DNA of 36,654 nt from Mesostigma viride (Eukaryota > Streptophyta > Mesostigmatophyceae > Mesostigmatales > Mesostigmataceae), in the NCBI GenBank assembly GCA_009746045.1, contig RPFO01000222.1:1-36654 (forward strand), read 5' to 3'. Below, one piece after another: positions 1 to 9,881 of the stretch. The position numbers were made by a program, and so were the translations under genes. Numbering within the stretch: the first letter of the stretch is position 1; the number at the start of each line of letters is the position of its first letter. A model generated the notes under the pieces. That model saw only the letters and a list, made by a program, of their open reading frames with translations, searched no databases and had not been told where the DNA came from.

Positions 1-300
1 CTATATGTGTGTGCTTTGGTCCCAGTATGGACACTAAATTGTTTTAGGTTGGTTTGTGGACTTAACCATGCAAGGTGCAACTCAAGCCTATTTTTAGGCG
101 CGAGTTGGACACCATCCAAGGGTTAAACCCGGCCCGGTCTATACGGATTTTAAGTTAAAACCGAACCGGTCATTTTTAGCTGAAAGTTGGTCCGGAGGCA
201 ATTAAGGGGGGTACTCAAAACAAAAATAAAAGACACCATGCTGAAATTTTCCAAAAGCTGGCCCTTGGACCCTACCTACCTAGCATGTAGGCGCTATACC
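1..300. other. Left flank of element 1; part of an older split repeat
   Basis: No convincing gene is visible. Positions about 180-235 resemble, in inverted orientation, 12775-12850 on the far side of element 1: both share the run GGGGGGTACTCAAAA and a nearby CATGCTG. This suggests that 1-300 and 11022-12850 were one older repeat with inverted ends that element 1 entered. The similarity is partial and the older repeat's class is unknown. Confidence 0.4.
297..300. repeat. Target-site duplication (left) of element 1
   Basis: TACC directly precedes the TG that starts element 1 and recurs at 11022-11025 directly after its terminal CA. Reading one base wider it is ATACC on both sides, with the A shared with the right end of the element. 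It is a 4-5 bp duplication as expected for a DDE integrase. Confidence 0.7.
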
Positions 301-442
301 TGTCGCGTCTGCGTGCCACAATCTCCGGCGCCACCATGGCGGCTGGCCACTCAGCTTAATTTGGTAAAACCCAAATGAGCTGAGCTGATGTGCCTGCCTT
401 AACTGCATGCCCTGTGGGGTGGGCGAGGACCTGTCCCATGAT
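301..442 (-). repeat. Displaced LTR-start block (142 bp) at the outer left end of element 1
   Basis: This block is a second copy of 1582-1723, the first 142 bases of the LTR in coding direction. It lies outside the complete 3' LTR, while the 5' LTR at the other end lacks exactly this block. The result is a split-direct-repeat layout. The outer edge carries the target duplication, so the block is part of the inserted DNA rather than flank. Confidence 0.8.
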
Positions 443-1723
443 TAAAGAAAGGAGGGCTCTCAGCCGAGGACAAGGAACTGTCCCTCGTGCCTGATAACCA
501 CCTTATTGCCTCCCCTGCTATAGAATAATGCTTTCAAAACACACACTTTGCACAGTCTGATGATGAAGCCGCACATGCGGAGTTTATTGAGAAAGTTAAT
601 ACAATTACAACACGTTGATAGTCTCAATATCGATGCACTCCATGCTCACGAGCCCGCAGTTAGGCAGCGCTCCATGACATGCTACCGGCCTTGCTCCCAA
701 GGAAAGGGAGAAACACGAAGGCCACTAACGAGAGACTCGAAGAGACTACACGCTGCGTGAGAGTCCTCTTCGACTATGAACCAAACCATTCGTCATGCCA
801 CACGCATGACACACGCCACACTTGTCAGTCCAGCCAGGAATGCCAAAACTATCTTGCTGCCTGAACCATGCGAATAGAAACCGCATTCCAGTTGCCGTCC
901 TGGCTTTCTACCACACATGCCAACAAAAGCAGGAAGGCATCCCGACAAATCTAAATTGCTACCCTGTTGCCGATCTCATCTCCTAGAGGCTCCGGCATTT
1001 CTGTCCCTGGGAATGTCCGACATTGAGTCACGTCCAGCAAGGTCGAAGCATAATATCCTTCAGACAATCTGCACGCTCACACCTTGCGTGTGAGTGGCCC
1101 AGCAAACATTGCGTCTAATCGTTCCTTTCTAGAAGAAATCCCTTTTTAGGGCTGCCAGCGATTTCGCATTCATTCCAGCGATCTGGCTCCGCACCGCAAA
1201 TTGTCCTTTTCCATTTTCTGTCCAGTCCTCATAACGTTGACCCGCTATTCTACACCACAAAGACACCTGGCCTGTCAATAGCCTCGGCGCTGTTGAAGTC
1301 CAGCAGTCCAGCTTCAGCTCCAGCTGTCCACTAACACGCGTATGATCCTCTCGACGCTGCACACTTGTGCTGCCGTCCGCTCAAGTCAGTGCTGCGCGCC
1401 CAGCTGTGCCTGGCCCGGCGCGCGTGCACGTACACTTTCGTCCGCTCTTATGCTGCAAGTGCTAGTGTCCCCCCCGGTCACTAGCCTTTGTCGAAAATGC
1501 GTAGAAGACAAATTCCTTGCGCACGTCACCGGTCTTGTGCATAGTGGGCGCCCGGATGACATAGCGCGCGTCCGTGACAGCTGTCGCGTCTGCGTGCCAC
1601 AATCTCCGGCGCCACCATGGCGGCTGGCCACTCAGCTTAATTTGGTAAAACCCAAATGAGCTGAGCTGATGTGCCTGCCTTAACTGCATGCCCTGTGGGG
1701 TGGGCGAGGACCTGTCCCATGAT
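443..1723 (-). repeat. Complete 3' LTR of element 1 (about 1281 bp)
   Basis: 443-1579 matches 9882-11021 almost perfectly. 1582-1723 is the extra LTR-start block, bounded on its inner side by the polypurine tract. The GC at 1580-1581 sits in the palindrome GACAGCTGTC (1576-1585), which is where the permuted element ends lie. Differences from the other copy include one C in a C run near 1470, two bases (GG) near 1485 and one substitution near 1566. No TATA box was recognised. Confidence 0.85.
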
Positions 1724-1737
1724 TCCCCCCCTCGCTG
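1724..1737 (-). promoter_or_regulatory. Polypurine tract of element 1
   Basis: On the minus strand this reads GCGAGGGGGGGA, seven G's in a purine run, directly before the LTR start ATCATGGG. It lies 14 bases after the pol stop codon. Plus-strand DNA synthesis of an LTR element is primed at such a tract, so its position fixes the inner LTR edge. Confidence 0.75.
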
Positions 1738-1750
1738 GCGACCGGCCCCA

Positions 1751-4700
1751 TCACGAAGACAGCGATCGTACCAAGACAAGGGCAGCGGTGACCGCAGTCA
1801 AGCTGCGGGAGGTAAACTGCGCAGCGGTGCACACTGGACAAAACCAATCCCCCTCCGGAATGCTGGTGACCACGGGCTGCAAGCACTGCATGTGCCAACC
1901 ACAGTTACACTGATCACACAATAACATGGACTCCGCCTGATCGACCCGGTGACAAACCTGACACTGGGCGTCCTTGACTCGGCGAGATGTGTGCGGTTGG
2001 AGGTCGTGGACCAAATTGGGCAGTGAGCAGGGACTGAGATTGCTGAGGTTGTCTGTCGTACGGCTCCCGTCGGCGCCCTCCAAAATTGCCACTCCCGATG
2101 GTTTGATAGCCACAATGCGCAAAATGGTGGGCCCCGCCTCCACATCCAAAGTGTGCTTCAGCTGAGTGCGCAGGAAAACATACTGCCCTGGCCTAAACCG
2201 CAGCTGGCGAGCCATGTATGCGCCCCCCCGGCGCTGAGCGTAACGCAGGGAGTCCCTGTGCTGAGCAATGAACAAGTTGTTCATCGCGATGGGCATGACC
2301 TTCTTAAAAGTCTCTGCCCTGGCCAGCACCTCAACCAAAAATTGCTGAGCGTTGTCGAAGGCCATGGGTTCGGGGTGCGCAACCTGTGCCTCCGTAGGCA
2401 AAAGAGGATTACGCCCGAACAGAAGGAAATACGGGGAGAAGGTAGCGAGAGACTCCTGGGGAGACATGCGATAACCCATGGCAATCCATGCCAACTCGCG
2501 ATCCCACCTGGCCGACTCCGGCACCTGCAGGCTCCACTTGCGCAGCGCCTGCTTGACGGTCTGCACCAATCTCTCAGCCAAACCATTGGCCTGAGGATGC
2601 TCCCGAGAAGTGCGACGGTGATCAATAAGACATCCATCCAGCAACTCCTGGAACTCACCCCTGAACTCACCACCCTGGTCCGTGACTACCTCCGCGGGAG
2701 CCCCAAACCTGGTGATGATGTCTGCAAAATGCTTCGCTGTGGTAGCGGCATGCTTGTCAGCAATGGGGATCAACTCAACCCATTTGCTAAAGCTCTCCAC
2801 GCATACCATGACATAGAGGTTGCCGTCAGGGCTCTCCTGAAACGGCCCGCACAGATCGACGTGCCAGCGATAAAACAAGCCCTTGATGGGAAGCGACATC
2901 AGCTCCTTGGCACCATGATCTGCGCTAAAGTTAGCCTTGGTTCGAGCACACGGGACACAGCTGGCCACTACCTGGGCCACTGTGTGTCGCATGTTATTCC
3001 ACCAATAGCTGGTCCGTACGAGGCTGAGCGTGCGATTGCCACCCAAGTGACCATACCGCTCGTGGTACGCCTGCACTATAGCAACGCGCTTGTCAGGCGG
3101 TGGGACGACCACCCTACGCTTGCCCAACAGCTTGTACAAAACCCCATCTTCCCAACCATAGGTTGCAGCCCTGTGCTGCACCCTGTTCAACTCCGTCGCC
3201 TTCTGAGCAGGAGTCCAATCGACTGGAGTAGGAGTCAAGACAGCACCCTGCACTTGCTCCAAAACTCGACCATCTAGCCAGATATCAGCGGTGTAGCAAT
3301 CAGCAAGAGAGCTACGCGCTAAGAGAGCCTGCACAGCGATCAGCTGCTGCAGAGAAGGATCAATGTCAAAGGACAGAGACCTACCCTCTTCCATAGCGCA
3401 CACAGCTTTGGATGGCGTGAATGGCGACGGCCGCACCGGGTCGTCGCTGATGCCGAAGTCCGCCACAGAGTACTCGACACTGCGCCACCACGCCTCCTCC
3501 TCATCGTCGGCCGCATACCCAGCAGCGTTCACAAAGACCACAGAACCCGACGAGCCCTCGGCACCCATGGCCCGGGCTCCAGTGTGGTCAACAGTGGTAG
3601 GCATGGCGTATCGGGATAGCACATCGGCGTTGACATGGTCCTTGCCGGCCCGATGCACAATGGTCATGTGGTACTCCTGGATAATCATGGCCCATCGGGC
3701 GAGCTTACCCGTCAGGTTGGTGTTGGTCATTAGCCACTGAAGCGGCTGGTGGTCTGTCACCAGAGTAAACACGCGCCCAACTAAATACGGGCGAAAGTGC
3801 TTGATGGCCCACACCACAGCCAGTGCCTCCCCCTCATAGGAAGAATACCGGCTCTCCGCTGGGTTGTTGCTGCGACTAGCATAAGCAATAACGTGCTCGC
3901 GCCCATCACCATCCTTTTGCGCCAAGACCGCACCCAGTCCTACCTTGGACCAGTCGGTATATAACACAAACGGCAAAGCATAGTCAGGGGCGCGCAGAAT
4001 CGGGGCCGACGTGAGCTCCTGCTTGATTGTCTCGATGGCGCGTTGCTGTGCGGGACCCCACGCCCACACGCACCCCTTCTTGAGTAACTCGGTCAAGGGC
4101 TTCACCTTGCTGCTGAAGTTCTCAATGTAACCTCGGTAATAGCCAGCCAAACCCAAATACGCCCGCACCCCTGAGACATCCGTGGGTACGGCGGCCTGCA
4201 CAATGGATTCGACCTTGGCGGCATCAGGCGTCCGGCCACCCGGCACAATCTGATGACCAAGGAATGAGAGGGTCCGCTGGGCGAACTTGCACTTCTCAGG
4301 GTGCAGCCGCATATTATGCTCCTCGAGAGCCAAGCGAACCTGCTCCAAGTGCGCCAGGTGCTCCTCAAATGTCGCGCTAAAGACGATTACATCATCAATG
4401 TAACAAGCGGCGAAAGGAAGACCTGCAAGCACTTTGTCCATAGCTCGTTGGAAAACAGCACTAGCGTTGCGGTGCCCAAAGGGCATGCGCACCCACTCAT
4501 ACAAATTGCCGCCCCCCCAGAATGCAAGCTTCCGCTGATCCTCCGGCGCAACTGCGATCTGATGAAAGCCGCTACGCAGGTCCAGCGAGGACACAAACTT
4601 CACATGAGGAGATATCTTATCCAGGACATCATCCACACGTGGCATGGGGTAACGGTCCACGGGTGTGTGTGCATTCAGCAACCGCAGATCGGTGGCCATG

Positions 4701-7165
4701 CGCATACCCGTCCATGCCCCGGTGATAGCGTCCTTCTTGGGCGCAACGACAACGGCAGCGGCATAGCTGGAGGAAGATTGCCTGATGATACCGGCATCCT
4801 CTAACTCCTTGCATTGCTCGGCTACAAAATCCAACTCGGCCTGACTCAGGCGATGCTGGCGTCGGAACAAAGGGGTGTCAGTGTCCAATGGAACACGCAT
4901 GGTCCCACCATTGAAACACCCCAGTTCATCACTTGTGAAAGCGAAGGCCCCCCTTGCAGTGCCTAGCCACTTTAGCATGGCTGAGCGCTGCGCATCAGAA
5001 AGGTGTTCGCCAATAGCCCAGGGGTGCGTATCCGCGGGATCACCCACAGCTACCGCATGTGCCTCAAGATGCGGCGCCCTAGCCGCATCGTCGTGGAACA
5101 AGGAAAAGGCTGCCACGCCTGGTGTGACACCCACCGCCGGAGCCTCGCGTGCCGCACGGTGTATTACCCGATGCAGCGTGGGCTCGCCGGCCAGCACGGT
5201 GCTGGTCAGCAGGGCGGTCATGAGAATGATAGTCCACACCTGTCGCAGACGCCACCCCCATGCTGATGAAGTCCCCGTCGCTGCAGGGCGCTTCAGTTTG
5301 GCTGCGCGCGCCTCAACCTGCTGAGGCGGATTGGCTGGGGACGCCCCCCCAGACTGGCGCACGGCAACCGATGCAAGCAGCACATACCCGACCTGCAACA
5401 CCGACATAGCCTGGCCTATCAAAGACCAGCGCTCACTCTCGAGCACGCCCGGCAGCGCCGAGGCCCCGACATGAAAACCCATGCTGGCCTCACGAAATTC
5501 TGCGGGTGGCTGCACCAACAGACCGGTGGTAGTGTCCCAAACGAGACCCTTACCCCGATCACGGTATGCTGTCGACCCTTGGTAACTGACCAGGGTCGGC
5601 AGTGCACACATGGGGCTCCCGACCCGGTTGACGCGTGCATACGGTGGGCGATCCTCGCTATCCACCTTCTGCGTGACTAGGTGGGAAGGCAATGCTACCT
5701 CCGCAGACACACTCGGATGCTGCCTTGCTACGGCCCCCAAGACCGCCTGCACATCGGTCGCACACGCCACGTTGGTCCAATAGGCACGCAAACGATGCGT
5801 GAGCCCACCCAGCCCTGCGTTGTCACACACGATGGGCTCCCCCAGGAGTGCCACGATTGTAGCCCAGTCCTCCCGCACCGCCTGATGTGGGCTGTCACCC
5901 GCCACAACGTTCTCAAACAGATACGCAGGCGGATGGGGCTGACGCGACTGCAACAGTCCCACCACACGCAACAGTTCCCAGAACAGCGCGCTACGCGGAT
6001 CGGCTAGCCCCCGCCCTTGCCCTGCCTGGCTCAGGCCCTGGCACTCCCAACCCGCAATTACCAAGTCGATGGCATGATGCCTGCGCAACAACTGCTGCAC
6101 CTGCACCTCACCGATGGCTCGGATATCTTGAGGACATTCCCCAAACGGGTCACGCCATGCTGATGGCGGAAACTGCGCGGGATACTCTCGCGACAACACG
6201 CCACAGTGACTGAAGTACACCTGACGCGCCTTGTGCGATGGCTCTACCGCGATGAGTTTACGGCACACGCCGCCTGCGGCCAAAAAGCCTGCAATGCCCC
6301 CTCCGATCCCCGCAAACAGTTCCAACACTACCGCACCCTTGGCAAAATCAGGGGCCTGCGGTAAGATTGCAGCAGAAAAATTACCTTGGGCCTCCGAGAC
6401 ACCCGGTTGCAGCAAAGTGAGGCCATGGCTGGCCATCTGAGGAATGGTGATGACGGCTTCAGTTACCCGCTTGCGCATAGCCAGCTGCCGCGTGGACGTC
6501 ACAGCATCCAGCGACCACTGCGTGCGCATCTTGGCAATGCTCGCCGTTGGCTGGGGCAGCACCGTCCGATGCTTGTCCCACGCCGATGAGCCCGCCGCCC
6601 GTACCTCCACCATGCTGACCTCCACCACGCCCGCAGCCGCGGAAGGGTTGAGGCGTGCAGCCCCGGCTGAAGAACTGAAGCATGAGACCGGCACGCTGGC
6701 CCGCTTCAGGCCAGCCCCATCCCAATCAGGGATGTAAGATGCCTCCTCCGCCCTATAGTCCACCTGAACCATGGCGCGAGCAAGGACATCCACCCCGAGT
6801 AGTGCGGAATATCCACACTTGTTGACCACCAGCGCATACGCGGACACGGTGGTCATGCTAGAGGCGCGCAACGGATTGAAAATCACGTTGACTTTAACCG
6901 CCGTCATAGCGTACGGCTTACTAGCCGGACCCTGCCAACCTGACACAGACACGGGGCTTTCCACTAAGCCACCGTTCTCGTAGGTCAGGTTCAGCATGGT
7001 GGCCAAGTCCGTGCTGATGACTAGCGGCTGAGCACCGCTATCAAGCTTGACTGCGCCAACCAACGGACATGTCACCATGTCGCTCCATACATCTCCACAG
7101 GCTCCAACTGCTTGGAACGCCATGGACGGCTCACCATTGGGGTATGGGAACCTGGGGGACTGCAC
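1751..7165 (-). CDS. pol: Pol polyprotein: protease, C5-DNA methyltransferase, RT, RNase H, integrase, PHD finger
   Basis: The frame has 1804 codons and no stops. Seen in order: retropepsin-like region (DSG at 42-44; LLG near 122-124); C5-cytosine methyltransferase 276-600 with motif I FAGIG 284-288, catalytic Cys375 in GWECQ, ENV 418-420, RLR 458-460 and IGQAM 583-587; hydrophobic stretch 643-660; reverse transcriptase about 750-980 with YIDD 922-925; RNase H about 1060-1190 (D1071, E1113, D1138); integrase with H1368, H1373, C1403, C1406 and catalytic D1437, D1496, E1531; PHD finger 1735-1779 (Cys4-His-Cys3). The first codon used is GTG at 7165. The frame is open upstream to about 7235, so pol is probably made by frameshifting from the preceding frame. 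ENVVA and ECQ make the methylase look Dnmt3-like, but that placement is inference. The proteins should act in the particle and then at chromatin. Confidence 0.95.
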   Translation of the reverse strand: MQSPRFPYPNGEPSMAFQAVGACGDVWSDMVTCPLVGAVKLDSGAQPLVISTDLATMLNLTYENGGLVESPVSVSGWQGPASKPYAMTAVKVNVIFNPLRASSMTTVSAYALVVNKCGYSALLGVDVLARAMVQVDYRAEEASYIPDWDGAGLKRASVPVSCFSSSAGAARLNPSAAAGVVEVSMVEVRAAGSSAWDKHRTVLPQPTASIAKMRTQWSLDAVTSTRQLAMRKRVTEAVITIPQMASHGLTLLQPGVSEAQGNFSAAILPQAPDFAKGAVVLELFAGIGGGIAGFLAAGGVCRKLIAVEPSHKARQVYFSHCGVLSREYPAQFPPSAWRDPFGECPQDIRAIGEVQVQQLLRRHHAIDLVIAGWECQGLSQAGQGRGLADPRSALFWELLRVVGLLQSRQPHPPAYLFENVVAGDSPHQAVREDWATIVALLGEPIVCDNAGLGGLTHRLRAYWTNVACATDVQAVLGAVARQHPSVSAEVALPSHLVTQKVDSEDRPPYARVNRVGSPMCALPTLVSYQGSTAYRDRGKGLVWDTTTGLLVQPPAEFREASMGFHVGASALPGVLESERWSLIGQAMSVLQVGYVLLASVAVRQSGGASPANPPQQVEARAAKLKRPAATGTSSAWGWRLRQVWTIILMTALLTSTVLAGEPTLHRVIHRAAREAPAVGVTPGVAAFSLFHDDAARAPHLEAHAVAVGDPADTHPWAIGEHLSDAQRSAMLKWLGTARGAFAFTSDELGCFNGGTMRVPLDTDTPLFRRQHRLSQAELDFVAEQCKELEDAGIIRQSSSSYAAAVVVAPKKDAITGAWTGMRMATDLRLLNAHTPVDRYPMPRVDDVLDKISPHVKFVSSLDLRSGFHQIAVAPEDQRKLAFWGGGNLYEWVRMPFGHRNASAVFQRAMDKVLAGLPFAACYIDDVIVFSATFEEHLAHLEQVRLALEEHNMRLHPEKCKFAQRTLSFLGHQIVPGGRTPDAAKVESIVQAAVPTDVSGVRAYLGLAGYYRGYIENFSSKVKPLTELLKKGCVWAWGPAQQRAIETIKQELTSAPILRAPDYALPFVLYTDWSKVGLGAVLAQKDGDGREHVIAYASRSNNPAESRYSSYEGEALAVVWAIKHFRPYLVGRVFTLVTDHQPLQWLMTNTNLTGKLARWAMIIQEYHMTIVHRAGKDHVNADVLSRYAMPTTVDHTGARAMGAEGSSGSVVFVNAAGYAADDEEEAWWRSVEYSVADFGISDDPVRPSPFTPSKAVCAMEEGRSLSFDIDPSLQQLIAVQALLARSSLADCYTADIWLDGRVLEQVQGAVLTPTPVDWTPAQKATELNRVQHRAATYGWEDGVLYKLLGKRRVVVPPPDKRVAIVQAYHERYGHLGGNRTLSLVRTSYWWNNMRHTVAQVVASCVPCARTKANFSADHGAKELMSLPIKGLFYRWHVDLCGPFQESPDGNLYVMVCVESFSKWVELIPIADKHAATTAKHFADIITRFGAPAEVVTDQGGEFRGEFQELLDGCLIDHRRTSREHPQANGLAERLVQTVKQALRKWSLQVPESARWDRELAWIAMGYRMSPQESLATFSPYFLLFGRNPLLPTEAQVAHPEPMAFDNAQQFLVEVLARAETFKKVMPIAMNNLFIAQHRDSLRYAQRRGGAYMARQLRFRPGQYVFLRTQLKHTLDVEAGPTILRIVAIKPSGVAILEGADGSRTTDNLSNLSPCSLPNLVHDLQPHTSRRVKDAQCQVCHRVDQAESMLLCDQCNCGWHMQCLQPVVTSIPEGDWFCPVCTAAQFTSRSLTAVTAALVLVRSLSS

Positions 7166-7914
7166 TAGTGCGCTGCTGGCTACTTGTGCTGACCACTCCC
7201 GCTTGCACCACGGGCACTGCGGCTTCTACCGGCTGGCGCCCGTAGGTGACGGACTCAGAATTGCGCAAGGTGCGCACATCATGCCCATCTGCGAACAACT
7301 GGATCTCGGACACAACCGACCCCAGCCACTCAACCCCCTTCTGCCCGAAGGTGTCGACCACCTGCCGTGCTGAAAACATGGGTACGTCCACAATGAACGG
7401 CATTGGGTACACAGGCGCCAATCGCCTACGCTGCTCCAGCCCAGCAGGGTTCGCATGCTCAAAAGCAGATTGCACCCCAGCCAGCGGCATGGAAAAGGAC
7501 GCGGGCAACTGCCCGGCAGGCAACATGGGTGCCTGCTGAAAAGAAAGCGGGCTGCGTGCCTGCTTGCCTTTGGTAGCCTCCGCAGCGTTGATCTCGACGT
7601 CACCCGGCATGGGCGCCCAGAATGGGTCCTCCCGGTACACCGTCTCGAATTGGTTGGGGGGCGCCGTCGCCTCCTCACCATGCTTGATGGCAGCCACCTG
7701 GGCTTCCATCGAGTCGGTCTTGCCCGCCATCTCGGCGAAGTGGACCGTCTTGATGCCCGCGGCTGGACACTTGTTCATCAGGTGCCACTTCGTGTCTGCC
7801 CCATGCGGCTTCGTGCAGCGGCTTGGACACTCGCGACTAAGGTGCCCATCCTTGTCGCAAAGGAAGCAGCCCGATTTGCGCGCATCCGTCCTAGTACCCG
7901 TCTGTGAGGACGTG
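7131..7914 (-). CDS. Gag C-terminal extension: CCHC zinc knuckle and linker
   Basis: This frame continues gag after a -1 shift at the plus-strand C run 7915-7921. Its start encodes the knuckle C-F-L-C-x4-H-x4-C, the nucleocapsid element that binds the genomic RNA, and a further Cys-rich stretch. About 215 residues without a recognised domain follow and the frame ends at 7131. It overlaps the pol frame. Moving on to pol needs +1 (or -2), near 7225-7240. Whether the shifts are programmed, true mutations or base-calling errors cannot be told from the sequence. Confidence 0.75.
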
Positions 7915-9556
7915 CCCCCCCAGCTCGCGTCGGGGCGGCAGCGTCTTTGTTGCCGCCAGCGGCGTTACCCTGGGTTGCATCATGCGATGAGGCGTTGCGA
8001 GACCCCCCTTGGTTCCTGCTAGCACCGTGGCCGCCTTGCGGGCGCGCTTGTCTTGTGGCAGACGACTCACCCGACTTGGCCTTGGTCAGCGCGTCGACCT
8101 TGGCCTGCAGCTCGGCCACCACCGTGCTTACCGAGATCCGGCCTTGCGCGTGTCGTCGCATCATGGCCCTGACCTCAATGCACAGTGACCGCAATCGCCA
8201 CGGCTGGCCGTTGGGCGGCGTGGGCAGCTCCATCTCCTTGGAGCCTAGCGCTTGCAGCCATTTCTGACACGCCAGCTTTTCGGACCAGTCCTCCACTTCG
8301 CCGGCGAACTCCATGAGGCGCTCGTAAGATTGCTCCGGGGTTTCACCCTCGGCTATCTTGAAACTGCGCCACTCACGCTCTGCCTTGATGGTCTCCACCG
8401 GGTATTCCTGGCGAAGGAGGCCCCACAGTTCCTCGGCAGGGTCGACACCATACATGATGTTGTCATAGTCGGGCTGGCCACGCCCGTCGAAGCCGAACCA
8501 CACGTCCGTGTGACGCGTGTACAGCGAGACCTCTCTCCACTGCTCCACCAGCCTAGCCACTCGCCTCAGCGTAAGGCCGTGAAAGAAAAAATGCATGTTG
8601 TTCATCACAAACTCATGCATTACAGCGCCTTGCGTAGTCATGTATTGCAGATCAATCCATGACTTGTACGCGTTGTAGGCCTGCGCCAGCGTGGCCAGAT
8701 TGCCGGTTGTGGAGAACTTCTCGCGCATGTCCACCCGTGGTAGGGTGGGCATCTTCGCGCCTTCCGGTATGAGGCGCACCCTTTGCGGGTACTGCACCCC
8801 ATCGGCATCCTCCGGCGGTCGCTGAGCTGCGCGTCCCTGCGCCAGCGTGCTTGGTCGTGCTGCCTCCCGTACTCGGAAAGCCAGCGGCGTGGTTATGTCC
8901 TCCATGGGCGGAATGCGCCCGATTGGCACACTTGACCACCGTGCAGTCGACCCGCCGGTCAGCGCCCCACCGCCTCGCCCAAACGGAATTGAGGCCCCGC
9001 CTGGCAGCATGCGTCCTGGTGCACCCCTGTGTGGGTCCATCGCGCGCGCCAGCCCTGCCCCGTTCTCCTCGTGCAATCCGTCTCGCGCTTGATCGAAAGG
9101 CAGGCGCCTGGGCGCCAGCGTATACTCGCCCCGTGGCTGACCATCCGCCTCACCAAGCAAGTCGTGTTGGGTTAGCGACCCAGCCAAAACCCCCGGTTCC
9201 ATCGAAGCCCTTCCCGCCGCATTACCTGAGGTTGGCGGCTGGTCCCGCTCCCTCGGCTCCGCGGCAACACCACTGGGGCCCGGCATCGATGCCTGCCCGT
9301 CCCATGGTGTGGACTGCAGATGACGACCCTCTACGGCCACCAATCTGTCGGTCACTTCCCGCATCTGCAGCGCCAATTGCTGCTGCAACTGTTGCGACTG
9401 TTGCTGCATCTGCGCTTGCATCTGCGCGAACAGCGCCACCATACTCAGCGGCGCTTCTTGGTCGCGACTCTCACCCACTGCGGGTACGGCGGGAGGAATC
9501 CCGCCATTCGACCCCGGAGCGGACGTGTCGGCATCTGCTCTATTTGCATCTGCCAT
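7778..9556 (-). CDS. gag: Gag (capsid) protein of element 1
   Basis: The frame is open from 9613. The ATG at 9556 is chosen because it sits in GCCATGG, a strong eukaryotic start context; ATGs at 9613 and 9583 are alternatives. After an acidic Ala/Gly/Pro start comes a Gln-rich run (about residues 45-75 from this start) that looks like a coiled coil. A retrotransposon-gag capsid-like region follows (about residues 300-520) with GETPEQSYERLMEF as its most typical stretch. The tail is Gly/Arg/Ser/Asn-rich. The frame loses the zinc knuckle, which lies in the neighbouring frame past the G/C run. Role: assembly of the virus-like particle that holds RNA and enzymes. Confidence 0.85.
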   Translation of the reverse strand: MADANRADADTSAPGSNGGIPPAVPAVGESRDQEAPLSMVALFAQMQAQMQQQSQQLQQQLALQMREVTDRLVAVEGRHLQSTPWDGQASMPGPSGVAAEPRERDQPPTSGNAAGRASMEPGVLAGSLTQHDLLGEADGQPRGEYTLAPRRLPFDQARDGLHEENGAGLARAMDPHRGAPGRMLPGGASIPFGRGGGALTGGSTARWSSVPIGRIPPMEDITTPLAFRVREAARPSTLAQGRAAQRPPEDADGVQYPQRVRLIPEGAKMPTLPRVDMREKFSTTGNLATLAQAYNAYKSWIDLQYMTTQGAVMHEFVMNNMHFFFHGLTLRRVARLVEQWREVSLYTRHTDVWFGFDGRGQPDYDNIMYGVDPAEELWGLLRQEYPVETIKAEREWRSFKIAEGETPEQSYERLMEFAGEVEDWSEKLACQKWLQALGSKEMELPTPPNGQPWRLRSLCIEVRAMMRRHAQGRISVSTVVAELQAKVDALTKAKSGESSATRQARPQGGHGASRNQGGSRNASSHDATQGNAAGGNKDAAAPTRAGGARPHRRVLGRMRANRAASFATRMGTLVASVQAAARSRMGQTRSGT

Positions 9557-9867
9557 GGCTCGAGTCTGCGCTCGCGTCAGTGGCATGCACCAGCTGACCG
9601 ATGGGCAAAACAAGAACCAACAAGCCTAGGTTTCGCTGAGAAGAAGCAACAACCAAAGGCTTTATAACAGGTGTCAAGGATAACGACTCGACTAGCCTGC
9701 CAGAAAAAGACAAGAGCCAGCAAATTCTGGCTAGTTCTATTTTCTTAAAATCTGTCTCAAGACACTTCCTTTACAAACTGTCAGCCAGGCCGTTCCCTGT
9801 ACTGCTGATGGTTGCTAAACACTAAAGCCAACGTCTTGGCTTCGAACAGAAGGAAGCAGACTACCGG
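9557..9867 (-). other. 5' untranslated leader of element 1
   Basis: This lies between the priming site and gag and contains no gene. In it, 9859-9873 is a perfect 7-bp inverted repeat with a one-base centre (GACTACC-G-GGTAGTC) that overlaps the priming site and could hide or present it. Confidence 0.6.
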
Positions 9868-9881
9868 GTAGTCTCTTCGAG
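9868..9881 (-). promoter_or_regulatory. Probable self-priming primer-binding site
   Basis: Directly next to the 5' LTR edge the minus strand reads CTCGAAGAGACTAC. The same 14 bases occur on the plus strand inside the LTR (10175-10188; also 736-749). The element RNA therefore carries two perfectly complementary 14-nt sites, one starting exactly at the LTR boundary. There is no TGG start as in tRNA-primed elements. This is the arrangement known from Tf1-type self-primed retrotransposons. The mechanism here is inferred. Confidence 0.6.

Noticed and set aside
548-864. Short open frames repeated exactly at 9987-10303
   Set aside because: They lie in the two LTR copies of element 1; identity is explained by the LTRs and no coding signature is seen.
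2153-3277. Long plus-strand open frame of 374 codons
   Set aside because: It is antisense to the integrase and RNase H part of pol; the minus strand has the clear catalytic motifs.
8851-9597. Plus-strand open frame of 248 codons
   Set aside because: Antisense shadow of gag of element 1, low-complexity and without a domain.
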